From Ovis canadensis (Eukaryota; Chordata; Mammalia; Artiodactyla; Bovidae): DNA of 64,000 nucleotides. This document shows, piece by piece, positions 1 through 13,077 of the stretch. Both the position numbers and the translations under genes were made by a program. Within the stretch, counting starts at the first letter, position 1; every line of letters starts with the position of its first letter. Under the pieces are notes generated by a model. The model had not been told where the DNA came from. It did not search any database and saw nothing but the letters and a program-made list of their open reading frames with translations. The DNA is taken from contig NC_091251.1 in assembly GCF_042477335.2 (NCBI RefSeq), positions 92,519,501-92,583,500 of the forward strand, in the 5' to 3' direction.

Positions 1-3000
1 TGTGTTCTGTTGTTGAATGAAATATTTTATAAATGTCAGTTATATCCAGTTGATTGATGGAGTTGAGTTCATCTATATCCTTCCTTACTAATTTTCTGCT
101 TGCTGGGTCTGTTGTTGTTGTTCACTTGCCCAGTCCTGTCTGACTCTTTGTGACCCCATGGACTGCAGCATGCCAGGCCTCCCTGTCCCTCACCATCTCC
201 CCAAATTTGCCCAAGTTCATATTCATTGCCTTGGTGATACCATCCAGCCAGCTCATCCTCTGACACCTCAGTCTTTCCCAGAATCAGGGACTTTTTCAAT
301 GAATCATCTGTTCACATCAGATGACCAAAATACTGGAGCTTCAGCTTCAGCATCAGTCCTTCCTGGTTTGATTTCTTTGCTGTCCTAGGGACTTTCCGGA
401 GTCTTCTCTAGCATCACAGTTCGAAGGTATCAATTCTTTGGTGTTCTGCCTTCTTTATGGTCCAGCTCTCACAACCATATGTGACCACTGGGAAGACCAC
501 AGCCTTGACTATATGGACCTTTGTTGGAAGAGTGATGTCTCTGCTTTTCAACACACTGTCTAGATTTGTCATTGCTTTTCTGTCAAGAAGCAATTGTCTT
601 CTGATTTCACGGATGCAGTCACTGTCTGCAGTGATTTTGGAGCCCAAGAAGAGGAAATCTGCCACTGCTTCTACCTTTTCTCCTTTAATCTGCCATGCAG
701 TAATGGGGAGAGATGCCATGATCTTAATTTTTTTTAATATTTAATCTTAAGCCGGCTCTTTCATTCTCCTGCTTCACCCTCATCAAGAGGGTCTTTTGCT
801 GGGTTTACCAATCACTAATAGAGAGTTGACATCTCCAAATATAATAATGTATTTGTCAGTTTCTTCTTGCAGGTTTATAATTTTTTTCATTTAAGTATTT
901 TGCTGCCCTGTTATTAGGGACATACACATTAAGGATTGTCATGCCTTTTGGAGAACTGACCACTTTATCATTATTTAGTGCTCCTTTGTATACCTGATCA
1001 TTTTCCCTGCTCTGAGTTCTGCTTTGTTTGAAATTAATATAGCTATTCCAGCATAGTTTTGATTAGTGTTAGCTTAGTATCATTCTTCATCCTTTTACTC
1101 TTTATCAGTGTCTTAAAGTATGTTTCTTGTAGACAACATATAGCTGAGTCTTGTATTTTATATACTCTGATAGCTTCTTTCTTTTAAAATGTATATTCAC
1201 ATTTAAAGTGATTATTGATACATTTGGTTAATATCTACCATATTTATGTTTTCTGTTTATTGCTCTTGTTCTGTTTTGCCTTTTGTGGTTTTAATTCTGA
1301 AAAATTTTCTCATTCAAATGAAACCTACAAAACTTAGTTCCCTTGAGCCATTTTCCATCCCCTTTACAGTATAATTGTGTTAAATATTTCTTCTCTGTAT
1401 ATTGAGAACTACATTAGACAATATTATATTTGCTTTAGCTACTAAATATAATTTATAAAATTCAAGAGGAAAAAGAAAGTCCATTGTATTTACCCATATT
1501 TTAACTCTTCCATCATCCTTCTTCCTTCCTGATATTAAAAGATGTCTTGTTTTATAATTTCTGTTCTATTTCAAAAATTTTCTTTAGCCATTGTTTCAGG
1601 CAGGTCTGCTAGTGACAAATTCTCTTAATTTTCGTTCATCTGAGTATGTCTTGGTTTCCTTAGCATTCCTGACGAGTAATTTCAGTGGATATAAAATTCT
1701 GTATTGATATTTTAATTCTTGTGAAATATTTTGCTATTTCCTTCTGGCCTATGCGGTTTCTAACAAGAAATCTGCTATTTTTCAAATTGTTTCCCCCCTG
1801 GGAAGTAAGATTAGGCAATATAAAGTTTCTCTCAAAGTACTTTCAAGATTTTTTCTTTGTCTTTTAGTTTTCACAATATGATTATGATGTGTCCCGGCAT
1901 GTTCCTTGGGTATATCCTGTTTGTGATTCTGAGCTTCTTGAACCTGTAGGCTATGACTTTTGCCAACTTTTAGAAATCTTCAGTCATTATTTGAGTACTT
2001 GGAATCCCTGCCCTATTCTTCTCTCCTTCTGCAACTTGGATAACATGAATCTTATATCTTTTGTTATAGTCCTAGAGGTTACACTTTTTTTTCCACTTTA
2101 TTTTTTCCTCTCTGCTTTTCAGATTTAGTAGTAATTCTTTCTCTGTGTTCAGTTTCACTACTTATTTCCTCTGTTATTTTCCAGCCCATCCATTGACTTT
2201 GTGCCTTCAGATTTTGTATTTTTCAGTTATAAATTTCCATTATTTTCTTTTTAAAAATATCCTACACTTCTTTGGTAGGACTTTATTTTCCTGAAATTTT
2301 CTACTTTTTCCAATTGTTTTGATCATCCTTGTCATTATTCATTGGAACATTTTTATGTTGGCTACTTTAAAATTCTTACCAGGTAATACCAACATCTGCA
2401 TCATCTCAGAGTTGGCATCTGTTGATCGTCTTTTCTCCTTCAAGTTGAAACTTCTATACTTCTTTATATGACAGGTGAATTTTCATTGTATTCTGAACAT
2501 TTTGGCTGTTATATTTTGAGGCTTTATATCTTCTATAAATACGAGGACCCCTCTGACTGTGCACTAGCAGAAGAAGAGAAGTATTTCATTGTTATTGCTA
2601 TGATGATACATGCTCAGGTCTCCATTCTGTTTCTGTTGATGTGCTGAGGAGAAGGGGAACCTCATATTGTTAAAAGTATGGAGCACATTAATTTCCCCTC
2701 TTGGTCTCTGCTGACAGCACCCTGACTGGGAAATTTAAGACTTCCACTGCCCAAGTGGCCTCCAGAAGCACTGTAATATAAGAGTCTCATTACTACATGG
2801 TGAGAATGAAAGTCCCAGAAGTCTATTTGGCCTTCCCTGACATCACCCCAATGAGGGGCGGTGGCTAAGGCACGTCATGAGCTGGGTGAGACTGGATATC
2901 TAATCTCCTCACTTGGCCTTTGCTTATGAGGATTCATGTGGGACTACAACTTTTCCCATTACATTTGGCTGGAGTAGGATGGTTATTTTCTATTAATGGA

Positions 3001-3270
3001 AAGTTTCTGTCTTTCCAGGCTGCTCATGTCTTGTTTCTTTGGCTAGAGAGAGCAGACTTGCTTGGGCCTTTGGTTAGTTTGTGTCTATTGCAGTCTAGCG
3101 CTAACAGCCTTTTCCACACTACAATGAGGGCAGAAAAAACTAGAAAGAAATCATCACCATGCTGTTCTTGGGTTCCAGCGTTTCTAGCTGGTCCATCATC
3201 TTTGCTCCACCTTTCTGAACCTTCTTATGTATGTTTTATATGTAAAGTACAGTGCTTTAACCAGCACTGA
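1..3270 (-). mobile_element. Old L1 LINE fragment, antisense
   Basis: AT-rich sequence that reads on the - strand as L1 ORF2 endonuclease/RT-side sequence and then, to the right, the more 5' parts of the element. The L1 is interrupted by a BovB insertion and resumes after it. The stretch from about 2560 to 3270 looks like the 5' portion of an old L1 but is less certain. No open ORF of meaningful length survives. The degree of decay suggests an insertion that predates ruminants. Confidence 0.6.
109..795 (-). mobile_element. BovB LINE (RTE clade) 3' fragment
   Basis: Antisense BovB 3' end, diverged from other copies in this window. The typical 'tgtctgactctttgtgaccccatggactgcagc' block is recognisable near its left end and the segment ends in the 'catcaagagg' region of ORF2. 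It is flanked by the 9-bp direct repeat TTGCTGGGT at 100-108 and 796-804, which marks the insertion into the surrounding L1. It is 5' truncated. Confidence 0.8.
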
Positions 3271-5531
3271 GCATAAGCAATAGGGAGACAAGTGTTTATT
3301 CTACCTTTTCTGGAACCAGAAGTCCTTAATACTATTTTAAAATGCATTACTCCCTGTTAAAGCAAGCAAGACCAAGTCAAAACTACTTTGGGAGATTTGA
3401 ATTCTTTCTCACCTCTCAATCTCCTGGGATATTTTCTATTTGAAGCAGGTGCTCTAGTCTTCTTTCCTGAGTTGAATTTCTTTGCTCTGCTTACAGGTCC
3501 TACTTGTTTGTTACTAAAACATGATTGACTGTCTATAGTTTCCTACTTTCTTATCTCTTGGTTATATTTTCTTCATTGTTAATTACCTCATGCATAGGAG
3601 CAGACTTAATCCACTGAGTTTAGCTGTAGACAAACTCTTTTTTGTAATCTTCCCTTCCTAAGAAAGGGATATCTCCAGTTCTGTGTGGTTGAATGAAACA
3701 GTTTTATGAAAAGAAACATCTCAAACAGATTTCTGAGGAAATCAGCACGGCTAGAAAGAACTTTTCCTGAGAGTAAACAGAAGGGGACTGTCACTAAAAA
3801 TGCTTCTAATTGATAATTATTTCATAGAGCTCTGAATCCAGTTAAATTAGGAGGTGGCAAGACTCATTTATCCAATAATCCTCTTAAAATAGGATCTACC
3901 CAGATTTAGTATTTTATTGACTCAGTTTTTTCTATGCAATATTTATAGAGTTGAAATCATTTTAGAGATGATCTATTTTGCCAAATTTTATGCTCTAAAT
4001 TATCTACCAAATCATTTTGAATGTGTTTTTTTATCAAAATATTACAGTTTAATAGGAGATGCAACTTTTAAAACTTGTATACAAAACAAAATAGCAAAGT
4101 TATAAATTATATAATTTTAAAATATGTTGAATATGGTAATTATAAGGAGAATTATAGAATATCAATGTTGTCTATATTATTTAGAAAATATGTAATATCT
4201 TGACCTACAATGTTAGTATAATTTAACCCAACAGTGAAAAGTGATTAAACAATCTGGCCAATACAATAGCATGGGTAAAACGATGAAGCAGAAATGAATC
4301 TACACAAATTGGAGGTGAAGAGGCTATCTAATTTCAATTATAGTGAAGTCAGACATAAATTTGTATAGAAATGGTGGGGCCAGAGCAAGACATTCTTGAG
4401 AGCCAGTTGTTTCTGGAGAAGTGAAAGATCCTTGTTGCTAAGCAGCTAAGTCTAGAATTTTGTCACCTGAGAGACAAGAGCGGCAAAGCTTATGTTTCCC
4501 TTTGTTATGTGAGGTCTCAACTACCTATCTTGGTTCACTGATAAGTCTGGTACAAATTATCTTGAAGAAAAAAAGCATGGAAGCTACTGTTACTTCTGTT
4601 GGTAAGTCATTTATCAAGTTTGCCTCTAAGCATAATTTTGTAATCAGAATAGTATGTTGAATAATGTAAAGATTCTTAACTTTGGGTGTTTTTCCTTTTA
4701 AAAGATGCAAGAGACTTTAGCATGAGAAGGTCGGGCTATGTTGCAGCTAGGGTTTGCCTAAGACTGAGGGGGTTGCTGTGATGTGGGACTTTCAGTTTCT
4801 AAACAAGATAGTACTGGGCAAAGCAGGATAAGTTGATTACCCAAGTTGCTAGTAAAGAACAGGAAAATAGGAAAAAGTAAAGTTGAGAGTAGGAAAAATT
4901 TATAGACTCGGTGCTTTAGTAGATAGGAGATATGATCTGGAATAGAAGATAAGGGCTAATACCTGAATCTCAGGCAGGATCACTCTTCCAATATGACTGG
5001 AATATGGAGTAGGGTAGAGAAGTAAAAGAAATGGGCATGCATTCATATAGGTGTGTAACAATGAAAATCCTAAAAATCATTTTGTCTTTGAATTTGGCAT
5101 CAGTATGAATATTTTTTTTCACTCTGTTCTGGAGTAAGAAATTCATTTTGTATTATGAACCAGTGGCCACACATATAAAAATACCCACAAAATGTGTGCA
5201 TCATTCGCGTATGAATTGCTAAGGAACTTCTAGGCACGTCCTCTGATACTTTAACTCAATTTTCTAAAAGATAAAAACTTCATGTCAAGAACCATTTAAT
5301 TGACTTCATGACTCTAATGAATCAGTGACAGAGTGTATTCAAGCATAATAGAGTAAGAGAAATGATGGGTAGGTAAAGGTTTTCAGAAATTTGAAATAGC
5401 TGTGGGGAAAAATTAAGAGATGATAAAAATATATGGAGGAGGGCTATTGTCTACTCCAAGTTTCCAGTAATTATAGAGAATATGGATTTTTAATGGCACC
5501 ACTTCACAGTATTAACATTTAGAATGACGTT
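3271..5531. other. Non-coding stretch, nothing recognised
   Basis: AT-rich sequence with only short chance ORFs (up to about 66 codons) and no domain-like protein. I recognise no repeat family here. It is the pre-insertion flank of the provirus that starts at 5532. Confidence 0.5.
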
Positions 5532-5908
5532 TGTTATGCACCGAGCCCATCTCTCCAAACCAACCGAGAGAGTGAACAAGTCCATCGTGGTAATGCAAAG
5601 GCAAGAAGGGAATTTTTATTTCTAGCGCTCTAGGGCTCAAGCCTCATCCGACGCAGCGGAATCAGACGAGAGCCCCGAACAAAGCAGTATGGCGGTTTAT
5701 ACACAGTCAGCTCTTTGTCTCAGTTACAGGGTACTTGGCGATACCTGATTGGACAGGCAGAATGAGCCCATGCAACGCCTTCCTTATGCTATCGCATATA
5801 GAAATCTTTCCTTATTTGGTTAAGGAATGTTCTTCAAGAAAACAGGAAACATGACTCAGGTCCCCGGCACTGTTATGCACCTCATTGAGCCGACCACCCT
5901 GCCTAACA
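5532..5908 (-). repeat. 3' LTR of the class I provirus
   Basis: 377 bp with TG...CA termini, matching 13486-13862 end to end without indels. Because the element lies on the - strand, U3 is at the right. An inverted CCAAT, a TATA-like sequence and a reverse AATAAA lie in the same order as in the 5' LTR. It differs from the other LTR by about 4%. Confidence 0.95.
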
Positions 5909-5923
5909 TTCCCCCCTGTTCTT
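5909..5923 (-). other. Polypurine tract of provirus
   Basis: On the - strand this reads AAGAACAGGGGGGAA directly upstream of the 3' LTR, between the env stop and U3. It has the position and composition of the plus-strand primer of a retrovirus. Confidence 0.85.
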
Positions 5924-5926
5924 AGA

Positions 5927-7858
5927 TCATGCAGAGGAATCCTCGTCTGGGTCCTGAGATACTGTTTGATATTGCTGCTGAAGCACGAACAGCTGTACTG
6001 TATTAATGCACTCTTTTACAAAGGCTACAAGTCTATTGATAATACAAGGACCAAACGTAAGCATTATTAGAAGGATTATCAGGGGTCCTAGCAGGGTAGA
6101 GATTAAAGTAGTCAGCCAGGGGGATTGTTAAAACCAGGACTCAAACCATCCCTGTTGAGCCTCACGCTCTCGTTTACGCTGGGCTAGCCCCTCTCTCACT
6201 TTGGCCATGGATTCCCTAACTATTCCAGTATGGTCTGCATAAAAACAACATTCTTCTCCTAGGGCGGCACAAAGTCCCCCCTGTTACAGAAATAGCAGAT
6301 CTAGCCCTCTTCTATTTTGCAAAACTACTTCAGACAGGGAAGTTAAAAATGACTCTAAATGACTAATAGACCGTTCTATACGAGTGATCATATACTGATC
6401 TATACGAGTCTTCATCTATGGCTGCTCTTAAGAGTTAAATCCTTGACTTTGCATGGACAAAGCTGTTATTCCAGTTCCCGCCCGGCTATTCCCAGACCGA
6501 ATATAGTTGCTATGGTTATGGCAGTAATGGGCTCTCTCTTAACTTTATAAGCTCTTTCTTGTTGATTAAGAGTCAATTTGTGGGCCCAATAATCATATAC
6601 AGCTTCTTCTGGTTGATACAGTATCTTTGGTATCACAGCCACCATAACACAAAATTCTTTTTTAGGATCAAAAATGGAGCTGTGTACACAGGGAGTCAAC
6701 CCAGTGTGAGAGCACACCCACCATCCTCCCATCTGTGGAACTGACCACCTGGCTACAGGCAGACTCATGAGTTCAACAGTAAGGGCACACACTGAGGATC
6801 TGTCTGGCGGCACTTTGCCCATACATAGTCCCTTTCCCCACACTTCTCTCATTGTAAGGCCTACTTTTCATTCTCCCCATCGACACTGGGGAGGATCGGT
6901 GCCGTTGGCCAGGTCGTAAGAGGCGTTGAGGCCTACTGCCTCATAATAAGGGGGAATTAAGTTGTAACATAACCAACAGGATTTAGTTGCCTCAGGATGG
7001 GTTTGATTTAAGGTAGCATAAGCTGCCTTTGCTAATTTCCATAGTGGATCTGTTTGTCCAAGTTTAGCAAGGGGGCTCGCCTCTGGGTCCTTTGTTGGTC
7101 CCTGGGATGTAGGGAGGGAGGTTGTCGGGTAGAGAGTTGCATGGACCTGTTCAACGGGGTTTGGACTGATACTATACATTTGTACCGGTTCTAAAACTTG
7201 ACTCACAACAATGATCCCGTTATAAGTAGTCAGGTCATTTCTGGTCTGAAGTCCCCATGATATCCCATTGACCCAGGTCTTCTCTCTCTTTTTTTTTTTT
7301 TCCTTTGTCAATGTTAAACCTTATTTTTACCTGGGCAAAGTTATGATCCTTTTCCCAATCAGAGTATGGAGGTACGGGTCCTACAAATGAGAAGTTAAGC
7401 AAGTCCCAATTTCCTACATCCCACCGTCTATACCCTGGAGTCTCCGACCCATCATTAGAAGTTACACAGTCCTAAGATTTACAATAAGAGTCCTGTATCC
7501 CCCCACAGATCTTCCAGTTGTGCCTGGGTGCACCTGGGCATGCCCAGAATGCATGATTCCGGAGGTAGCCCCCTTTCCAAGGTACATTTACCACCGGCTT
7601 AAGGTCAAAGTATAAGTCTGGCCACCAAGTATTTGGTGGATGTATTGCAGTGGTGGAGTTAATGTTAACCATCTCACGTGTTAGTCCATTTTGCAGTTTC
7701 CAGGAGATTTTGACGGGTTGGTGCGGGTTCACGCTGGCAGCTTCGGAGCAGAGTAACATGGTCATCCATAAGATGGTCCAGACGAGTTGCCTTGGTCCTG
7801 TCGATGACGCCGGAGCTTCAGCCTCAGGGGGTTGGACGGGTGCAGAGACGCTTCCCAT
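5927..7858 (-). pseudogene. env: env remnant (surface and transmembrane subunits)
   Basis: The reading starts at an ATG at 7858, overlapping the pol end by about 97 bases. It shows a hydrophobic signal-like segment, surface-subunit sequence with CWLC (6967-6978), a basic cleavage-like site followed by a hydrophobic fusion-peptide-like stretch near 6480-6520, a CX6CC motif (6245-6271), a membrane-spanning segment around 6060-6110 and a terminal stop at 5929-5927. These are typical gammaretroviral Env features. Visible breaks are in-frame stops at 7474-7472, 6870-6868 and 6286-6284, a frame change at the T-run near 7290-7302 and another near 6480. The stop at 6286-6284 falls five codons before CX6CC, in the region homologous to the immunosuppressive segment. 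The gene is dead in this copy. Confidence 0.9.
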
Positions 7859-10800
7859 TCTTTTTTAGCGTCTTCCTGCTCTGCTGAAGTAGCTGGGCGT
7901 ACGTGGTTGCAATGCACCCAAGACCTGATACTGTCGACCTTTAGGGCAGTTGGGGTGGTAAGAAGAACAACATAAGAACCCTTCCATTTAGGTTCTAGTG
8001 CCTTGGTGTGGTGCCTTTTGACCCACACCCAATCTCCGGGGCCGATGTTATGTGAGGGGATAGTCCCCTTGTTTTGACCCTCATGTATTTCCCGGAGCAG
8101 TTTCCAGACGCGAGAATGCACTTTGCCCAAAGCCATCAAAGCCTCCTGGAATTACCCCAAAGTAGGAGGTGGAAGTTTCTTTCCTTCAAATATTGGACAT
8201 ACAGGGGGAGGTCGCCCATACAGAATTTCAAATGGGGTCAGATTAAGCTGATAAGGAGTATTACGTGCGCGAAAGAGGGCGAAGGGAAGGAGAGTCACCC
8301 AGTCCCCGCCAGTCTCTATAGCCAATTTAGTTAAAGTTTCTTTTAGGGTCCGATTCATTCTTTCAACTTGCCCTGAGCTCTGTGGGCTGTATTCACAATG
8401 TAATTTCCATTTGGTCCCTAGAGCCCGGGCAAGGTTCTGAACTATTTGGCTCACAAAAGCAGGTCCATTATCAGAGCCAGTAGTCACTAGCAGGCCAAAC
8501 CTGGGAACTATTTCTTCTAAAATCTTTTTAGCCACTACCATTGCAGTTTCTCCCTTAGTAGGAAAAGCTTCTACCCACCCTGAGAAGGTATCTACCAACA
8601 CTAACAAGTACCGGTAACCATACTTGCCTGTTCTTACCTCGGTGAAATCTATTTCCCAGTGCTGCCCTGGCCCTTTTCCCCGATACCTCAGTCCTGCGTG
8701 TTGCCTCTTTCCTGGCCTCATCTGTTGACATGCCTTACAAGCATGTACTATGTTCTTCACAGTTGTTTGGTGCCGGGGAAATCGCAGGCGCGCAGTTTGA
8801 AAAAGCATCAGAGTCTTTTTCTCTCCCAGATGAGTAGACGAGTGTAGATGCTCACACAGTTGCCGTCCCAACTGAGCAGGGAGTATCAAGTAACCATCAG
8901 AGTCTCGGTACCATCCATCCTCTCCTTGTTGGAGGTAGGGACGTTCCTGGATCCAGGCAAGGTCTGTGGATGAATACTTAGGGGTTGGGGGCAAAGTTCC
9001 CATACCTGGGGGTGGAAATCCGATTGCCAACACCGGAGCGATGAAATCTTCATCAGCCGCTTTTCGAGCCGCCAGATCTGCGCCACGATTTCCTCGTGCC
9101 ATGGGGCTGTCCCCTTTTTGATGTCCAGGTACATGTACTATTGACACAGCCCGAGGCAACTGCACAGCCTCCAGAAGTCGACGGATTTCTGGCAAGTTTT
9201 TAATCTCTTTTCCTTCAGCTGTCAAAAACCCCCGTTCCCGATATATCGGGCCCTGGATGTGTACCGTGCCAAAAGCATAGCGACTGTCAGTGAAAATAGT
9301 TATTCTTTTTCCTTTGGCTCTCTCTAATGCCTGAATCAGGGCAATTAACTCTGCTCTTTGTGCTGAGGTGTCTGGGGAAAGAGTCTCCGCCCATATCGTC
9401 CGTCCAGAATCATCTACCACTGCGGCCCCCGCCCGTCTCTGTCCATCTTTTACATAGCTGCTTCCGTCTGTAAACCATATTAGCTCACTGTTAGCCAGTG
9501 GCGTATCTGTTAAGTCCTTCCATATTGCCATTACCCCGGCCAGTATCTCATTGCAATCGTGGAGGGGGCTATCCCCCTCCGGATTGGGCTAAAGAGTAGC
9601 TGGATTTAGAGTGCAGAGCGTTTGAAAATGAATCCGTGAGGTGTCAAGTAGCAGGGCCTGGTAGTGTGTCAGGCGGGCATTGGAAATCCATTTACCCGGG
9701 GGTTGTTTCAGAACTCTCTCTATAGCATGAAGAGTGTAGACCAAGAGTCTCTGTCCATAAGTCAGTTTATCAGCATCATGGACTAGGAGCGCGGTGGCCG
9801 CGATGATTTGGAGGCAAGGTGGCCATCCGGCTGCCATTGGGTCCAATTTCTTGGAAAGCTATGCTATGGGACGCTTCCAAGGTCCCCACTTCTGTGTTAG
9901 TACCCCTTTTCCTATCCCTCGCCTTTCATCTGTAAATAATTGGAAAGGCTTAGATGGGTCAGGAAGGGCAAGGGCAGGAGCTTCCAGCAAGGCACGCCTG
10001 AGCTCCTGAAAGGCCGTTTTCATTGACTCAGTCCATTTCCAGTTTTTGTTTTCTTTCGTCCCTTCATACAGGGGCCTGGCCTTTTCTGCAAACCCCAAGA
10101 TCCATAATCGGCAATATCCCACAGAAATTCTCTCACTTGTCTAGGGTTGGCCGGCTCAGGGATCTGGAGGATGGTTTCTTTCATAGCCTGTGTTAGCCAC
10201 CTCTGGCCCTGTTTTATCTTATAACCGAGGTATGTAACCTCTTGCTTAGCAATCTGGGCCTTTTTGGCACTGGCCCTGTAACCTAAAGTCCCCAAGGTTT
10301 GGAGAAGGTCACCTGTTGCCTCTTGGCACTCTTTTTCCGTAGTCGCTGCCAGCATAAGGTCATCAACATATTGTAATAAAACAATGGTAGGGTGTTCAAC
10401 CCGATACTCACGGAGGTCTTCATCCAAGGCCTCATTAAACAACGTGGGTGAGTTTTTGAAACCCGTTTTTGAGACCCTGTGGTAAGCGAGTCCACGTCAG
10501 CTGCACAGGAGTCTGACCACTGTCTTCCTGCCATTCGAAGGCGAAGATCTCTTGGCTTGCAAGGGCAAGAGGCAGACTGAAAAAGGCATCTTTTAAATCT
10601 AAAACAGTGTACCAAACGTAGCTTGGTGGCAAGCTGCTTAGCAATGTATAAGGGTTAGGAACCATAGGATGAATGTCACTCACCCGTTTGTTGACTTCTC
10701 GCAGGTCTTGAACCGGTCTAAAATCAGTTCCCCCAGGCTTCTTTATGGGAAGCAGGGGAGTGTTCCATGGGGACCGGCACTTTCTCAAAACCCCAGCGTC

Positions 10801-11424
10801 TATGAGGCGTTGTATGTGAGGAGTAATTCCTTGCCGAGCTTCTTGACTCATGGGATACTGCTGCACTCTCACCGGTGTGGCACTGGCTTTCAGTTCCACA
10901 ATAATAGGGGGCCTCTGTTTGGCCAGTCCCATTCCTGCTGTTTCAACCCAGGCCTGAGGGTATCTCCGAACCCATGGCTGTACTTCGGGACTTATTGTCG
11001 CTGGGGCCTCTGGCAAGTACAGTCTGTATTCATCCTTTAATGCCAGAGACAAGACCTGAAGAGGATGCCCGGTTCCATCTAAAACTGACACTTGCCCGTG
11101 GTCGAAATGAATTTGGGCATTTACTTTAGACAGTAAATCTCTTCCCAGCAAGGGTGCTGGACACTCAGGTATCACCAGAAAGGAATGGGTCACTTGGTGG
11201 GTCCCCAAGTTCACATGCCATTTTGTAGTCCATCCATATCGCTTAGTCCCAGTTGCTCCCTGCACCCAGCTACTTTTCTTAGACATGGGTCCATCTCTTT
11301 GGTTTAAGACTGAGTATTGAGCTCCTGTATCCACCATGAAGCCAACCAGTTTCCCCTCCACATTTATAGTTACCCAGGACTCGGGAAGGGGCGTCGAGCC
11401 CTGACCCCCCCTAGTCACTATCCT
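7762..11424 (-). pseudogene. pol: pro-pol remnant (protease, RT, RNase H, integrase)
   Basis: Protease DTGA lies near 11330. RT fragments follow, with YVDD at 10359-10370. RNase H starts with FTDGSS near 9470. Integrase has HHCC residues and a D,D(35)E triad inside the 459-codon open segment 9531-8152. The integrase C-terminal part continues to 7762. Breaks: the pol frame is offset from gag at the junction, a frame change lies at about 10440-10480 associated with a 13-bp imperfect tandem duplication, and the frame returns near 10110. In-frame stops are at 9861-9859, 9591-9589 and 8154-8152. The order and motifs fit a gammaretroviral pol. The RNase H/integrase segment is the longest intact stretch of the provirus. 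Confidence 0.93.
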
Positions 11425-13077
11425 CACCCACGTAGAGGATATGACTGTCAGGAGAGGGAGTATCGTTCTTGGGATTTTGGGGCCCCTCTTTTAGGTTTTT
11501 CTTGGGGCATTTATCTTTCCAATGTCCAATCTCCTTACAAAACGCACATTGGTTTTTTCCAAGCTTGCGCCTTGCAGGTTTTTCCTCAGTCTTTGAGTCT
11601 AGCTTTTTCCCTTTTTGGAACCTATTTTTGTTTTCAATTCTGGTGAAAAATATCTGAGCCAGCTCTTGTTGGTTCTTACGGTTTTCTTCAGCTCTAAATT
11701 CTCTTTCTTCCCTTCTAATGCGATCCTCTCTCTCCTCTGGGGTCTCTCTATGATTGAAAACTCTATCTGCTGCCCTCACTAGATCTTGCAGGGACTGTTC
11801 ACCCAACCTCTCTATCTTTTGTAACTTTCTCCTAATATTGGGGGCTGCCTGATTCACAAATGCTAGCATAACTGCTGCTCGAGACTCATCTGCCTGTGGG
11901 TCCGTAGGAGTATACTGTCTAAAAGCTTCCATTATCCTTTCAAGGAAGGCTGCCGGGCTCTCATTTGGCTCTTGCCTCACTGAATTTACCTTGGCCAAAT
12001 TAGATGGCTTTCTGGCGGCCGCTCTAAGGCCAGCCATGAGAGTCTGACGGTACACTCGGAGACGCTCCCTACCTTCAGCGTGTTCAAAGTCCCAGTTGGG
12101 TTGCACCAAGGGGAACCCCTCTTCAATGAGGTGAGTCTGTATTGTGGGCCTCCCATCCAACCCTGGCACATTTTTCCGGGCTTCTGACAGGATCCGTTCG
12201 CGCTCTTCTATAGTAAAAAGTACCTGTAACAGTTGCTGACAATAAGATCAATAAGATCCTGCGGTTTCTCAGAGAAAGAGGGAGTTTGAGTCTTCCAATT
12301 GTACAAATCACTAGTGGCAAAGGGCCAATACTGATATGTCCATTCCCCACCCTCTCTGGCTGGCCCCGCCCAGACCGGAAACGCATGAACAGTGGAGGAG
12401 GGTATTTCCGGGCCTTCTTCTTCCGCTGCACTGGCCATTTCCCTTGCTCTTCCCCAAGTTCCCTGGGCAGGGCCCCCTTCTCTAGGAGGAGCCGAGGGCT
12501 CAGCCCTCCTCCGGGCTTCTCCCGATGAAACTTGTGGAACCTGTGGAAGCAAGGGCTGATGTGGATCCGTGTACGGGGGTGGGAACAACTCAGTTTCCAG
12601 GTCAATCAGGTTAGGATACAGAGAAGAAGATTCCTGGAACACCGGCTTAGGTCGCTTTTTGTCCTGTTTTTCTTCTTTTTCTTCAGAAGCTTTCATGACT
12701 AGCACCTGTGGGTTTAGCGAGGTTGGAGTCGGGGAAGAGGGACGGGGAGGTTTAGGAGGTTTAGAAGGAGCGAGAACAAAGGGTTTAAGCCATTCCAGCA
12801 GGTTTCTCACTAGATCCTGCCAGACCAGAATGTAGGGAGTCTGGTCTGGGTGCCCGGCAGGACTAGGGGTAAGCACCCTCTCTTTAACTGCCTGGATAAT
12901 TTGGGGATTGAAGGTTCCCTCTTGTGGCCATCCGACGTCAAAGGTGGGCCACTCAGCGGAACAGAAAGTCACCAGTTTGCTCTTCTTTACCAGTAACGAA
13001 AGAGTCTGAGCTCTAGACTTAAAATCAGAAAAATGGTCAGTCATCAGAGACAGCAGAATAGAAGTAGATTGCCCCAT
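11411..13077 (-). pseudogene. gag: gag remnant (matrix, p12-like, capsid, nucleocapsid)
   Basis: The start is the ATG at 13077-13075, followed by GQ, the usual N-myristoylation context of gammaretroviral Gag. An upstream in-frame ATG (13179) is part of the leader and was not chosen. The matrix-like part is followed by a Pro-rich region with a PPPY late-domain motif (12571-12582), then capsid. The first frame stops at 12208. The downstream frame (12169-11411) holds the capsid C-terminal half with a major-homology-type region, a highly charged stretch and a CX2CX4HX4C zinc knuckle (11507-11548), and ends in TAG at 11413-11411. The change of frame near 12200-12240 appears to accompany loss of some capsid codons. 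Confidence 0.92.

Noticed and set aside
1685-3270. Short ORFs of 60-116 codons as genes
   Set aside because: They lie in decayed L1 and show no conserved domain.
6868-7858. Env as a syncytin-like co-opted gene
   Set aside because: Several in-frame stops and frame changes break both subunits, so no complete envelope can be made.
8152-9531. 459-codon RNase H/integrase ORF as a domesticated host gene
   Set aside because: It is the surviving part of pol in a provirus with paired LTRs and stops on both sides. No own promoter or separate start is evident, so domestication is not supported.
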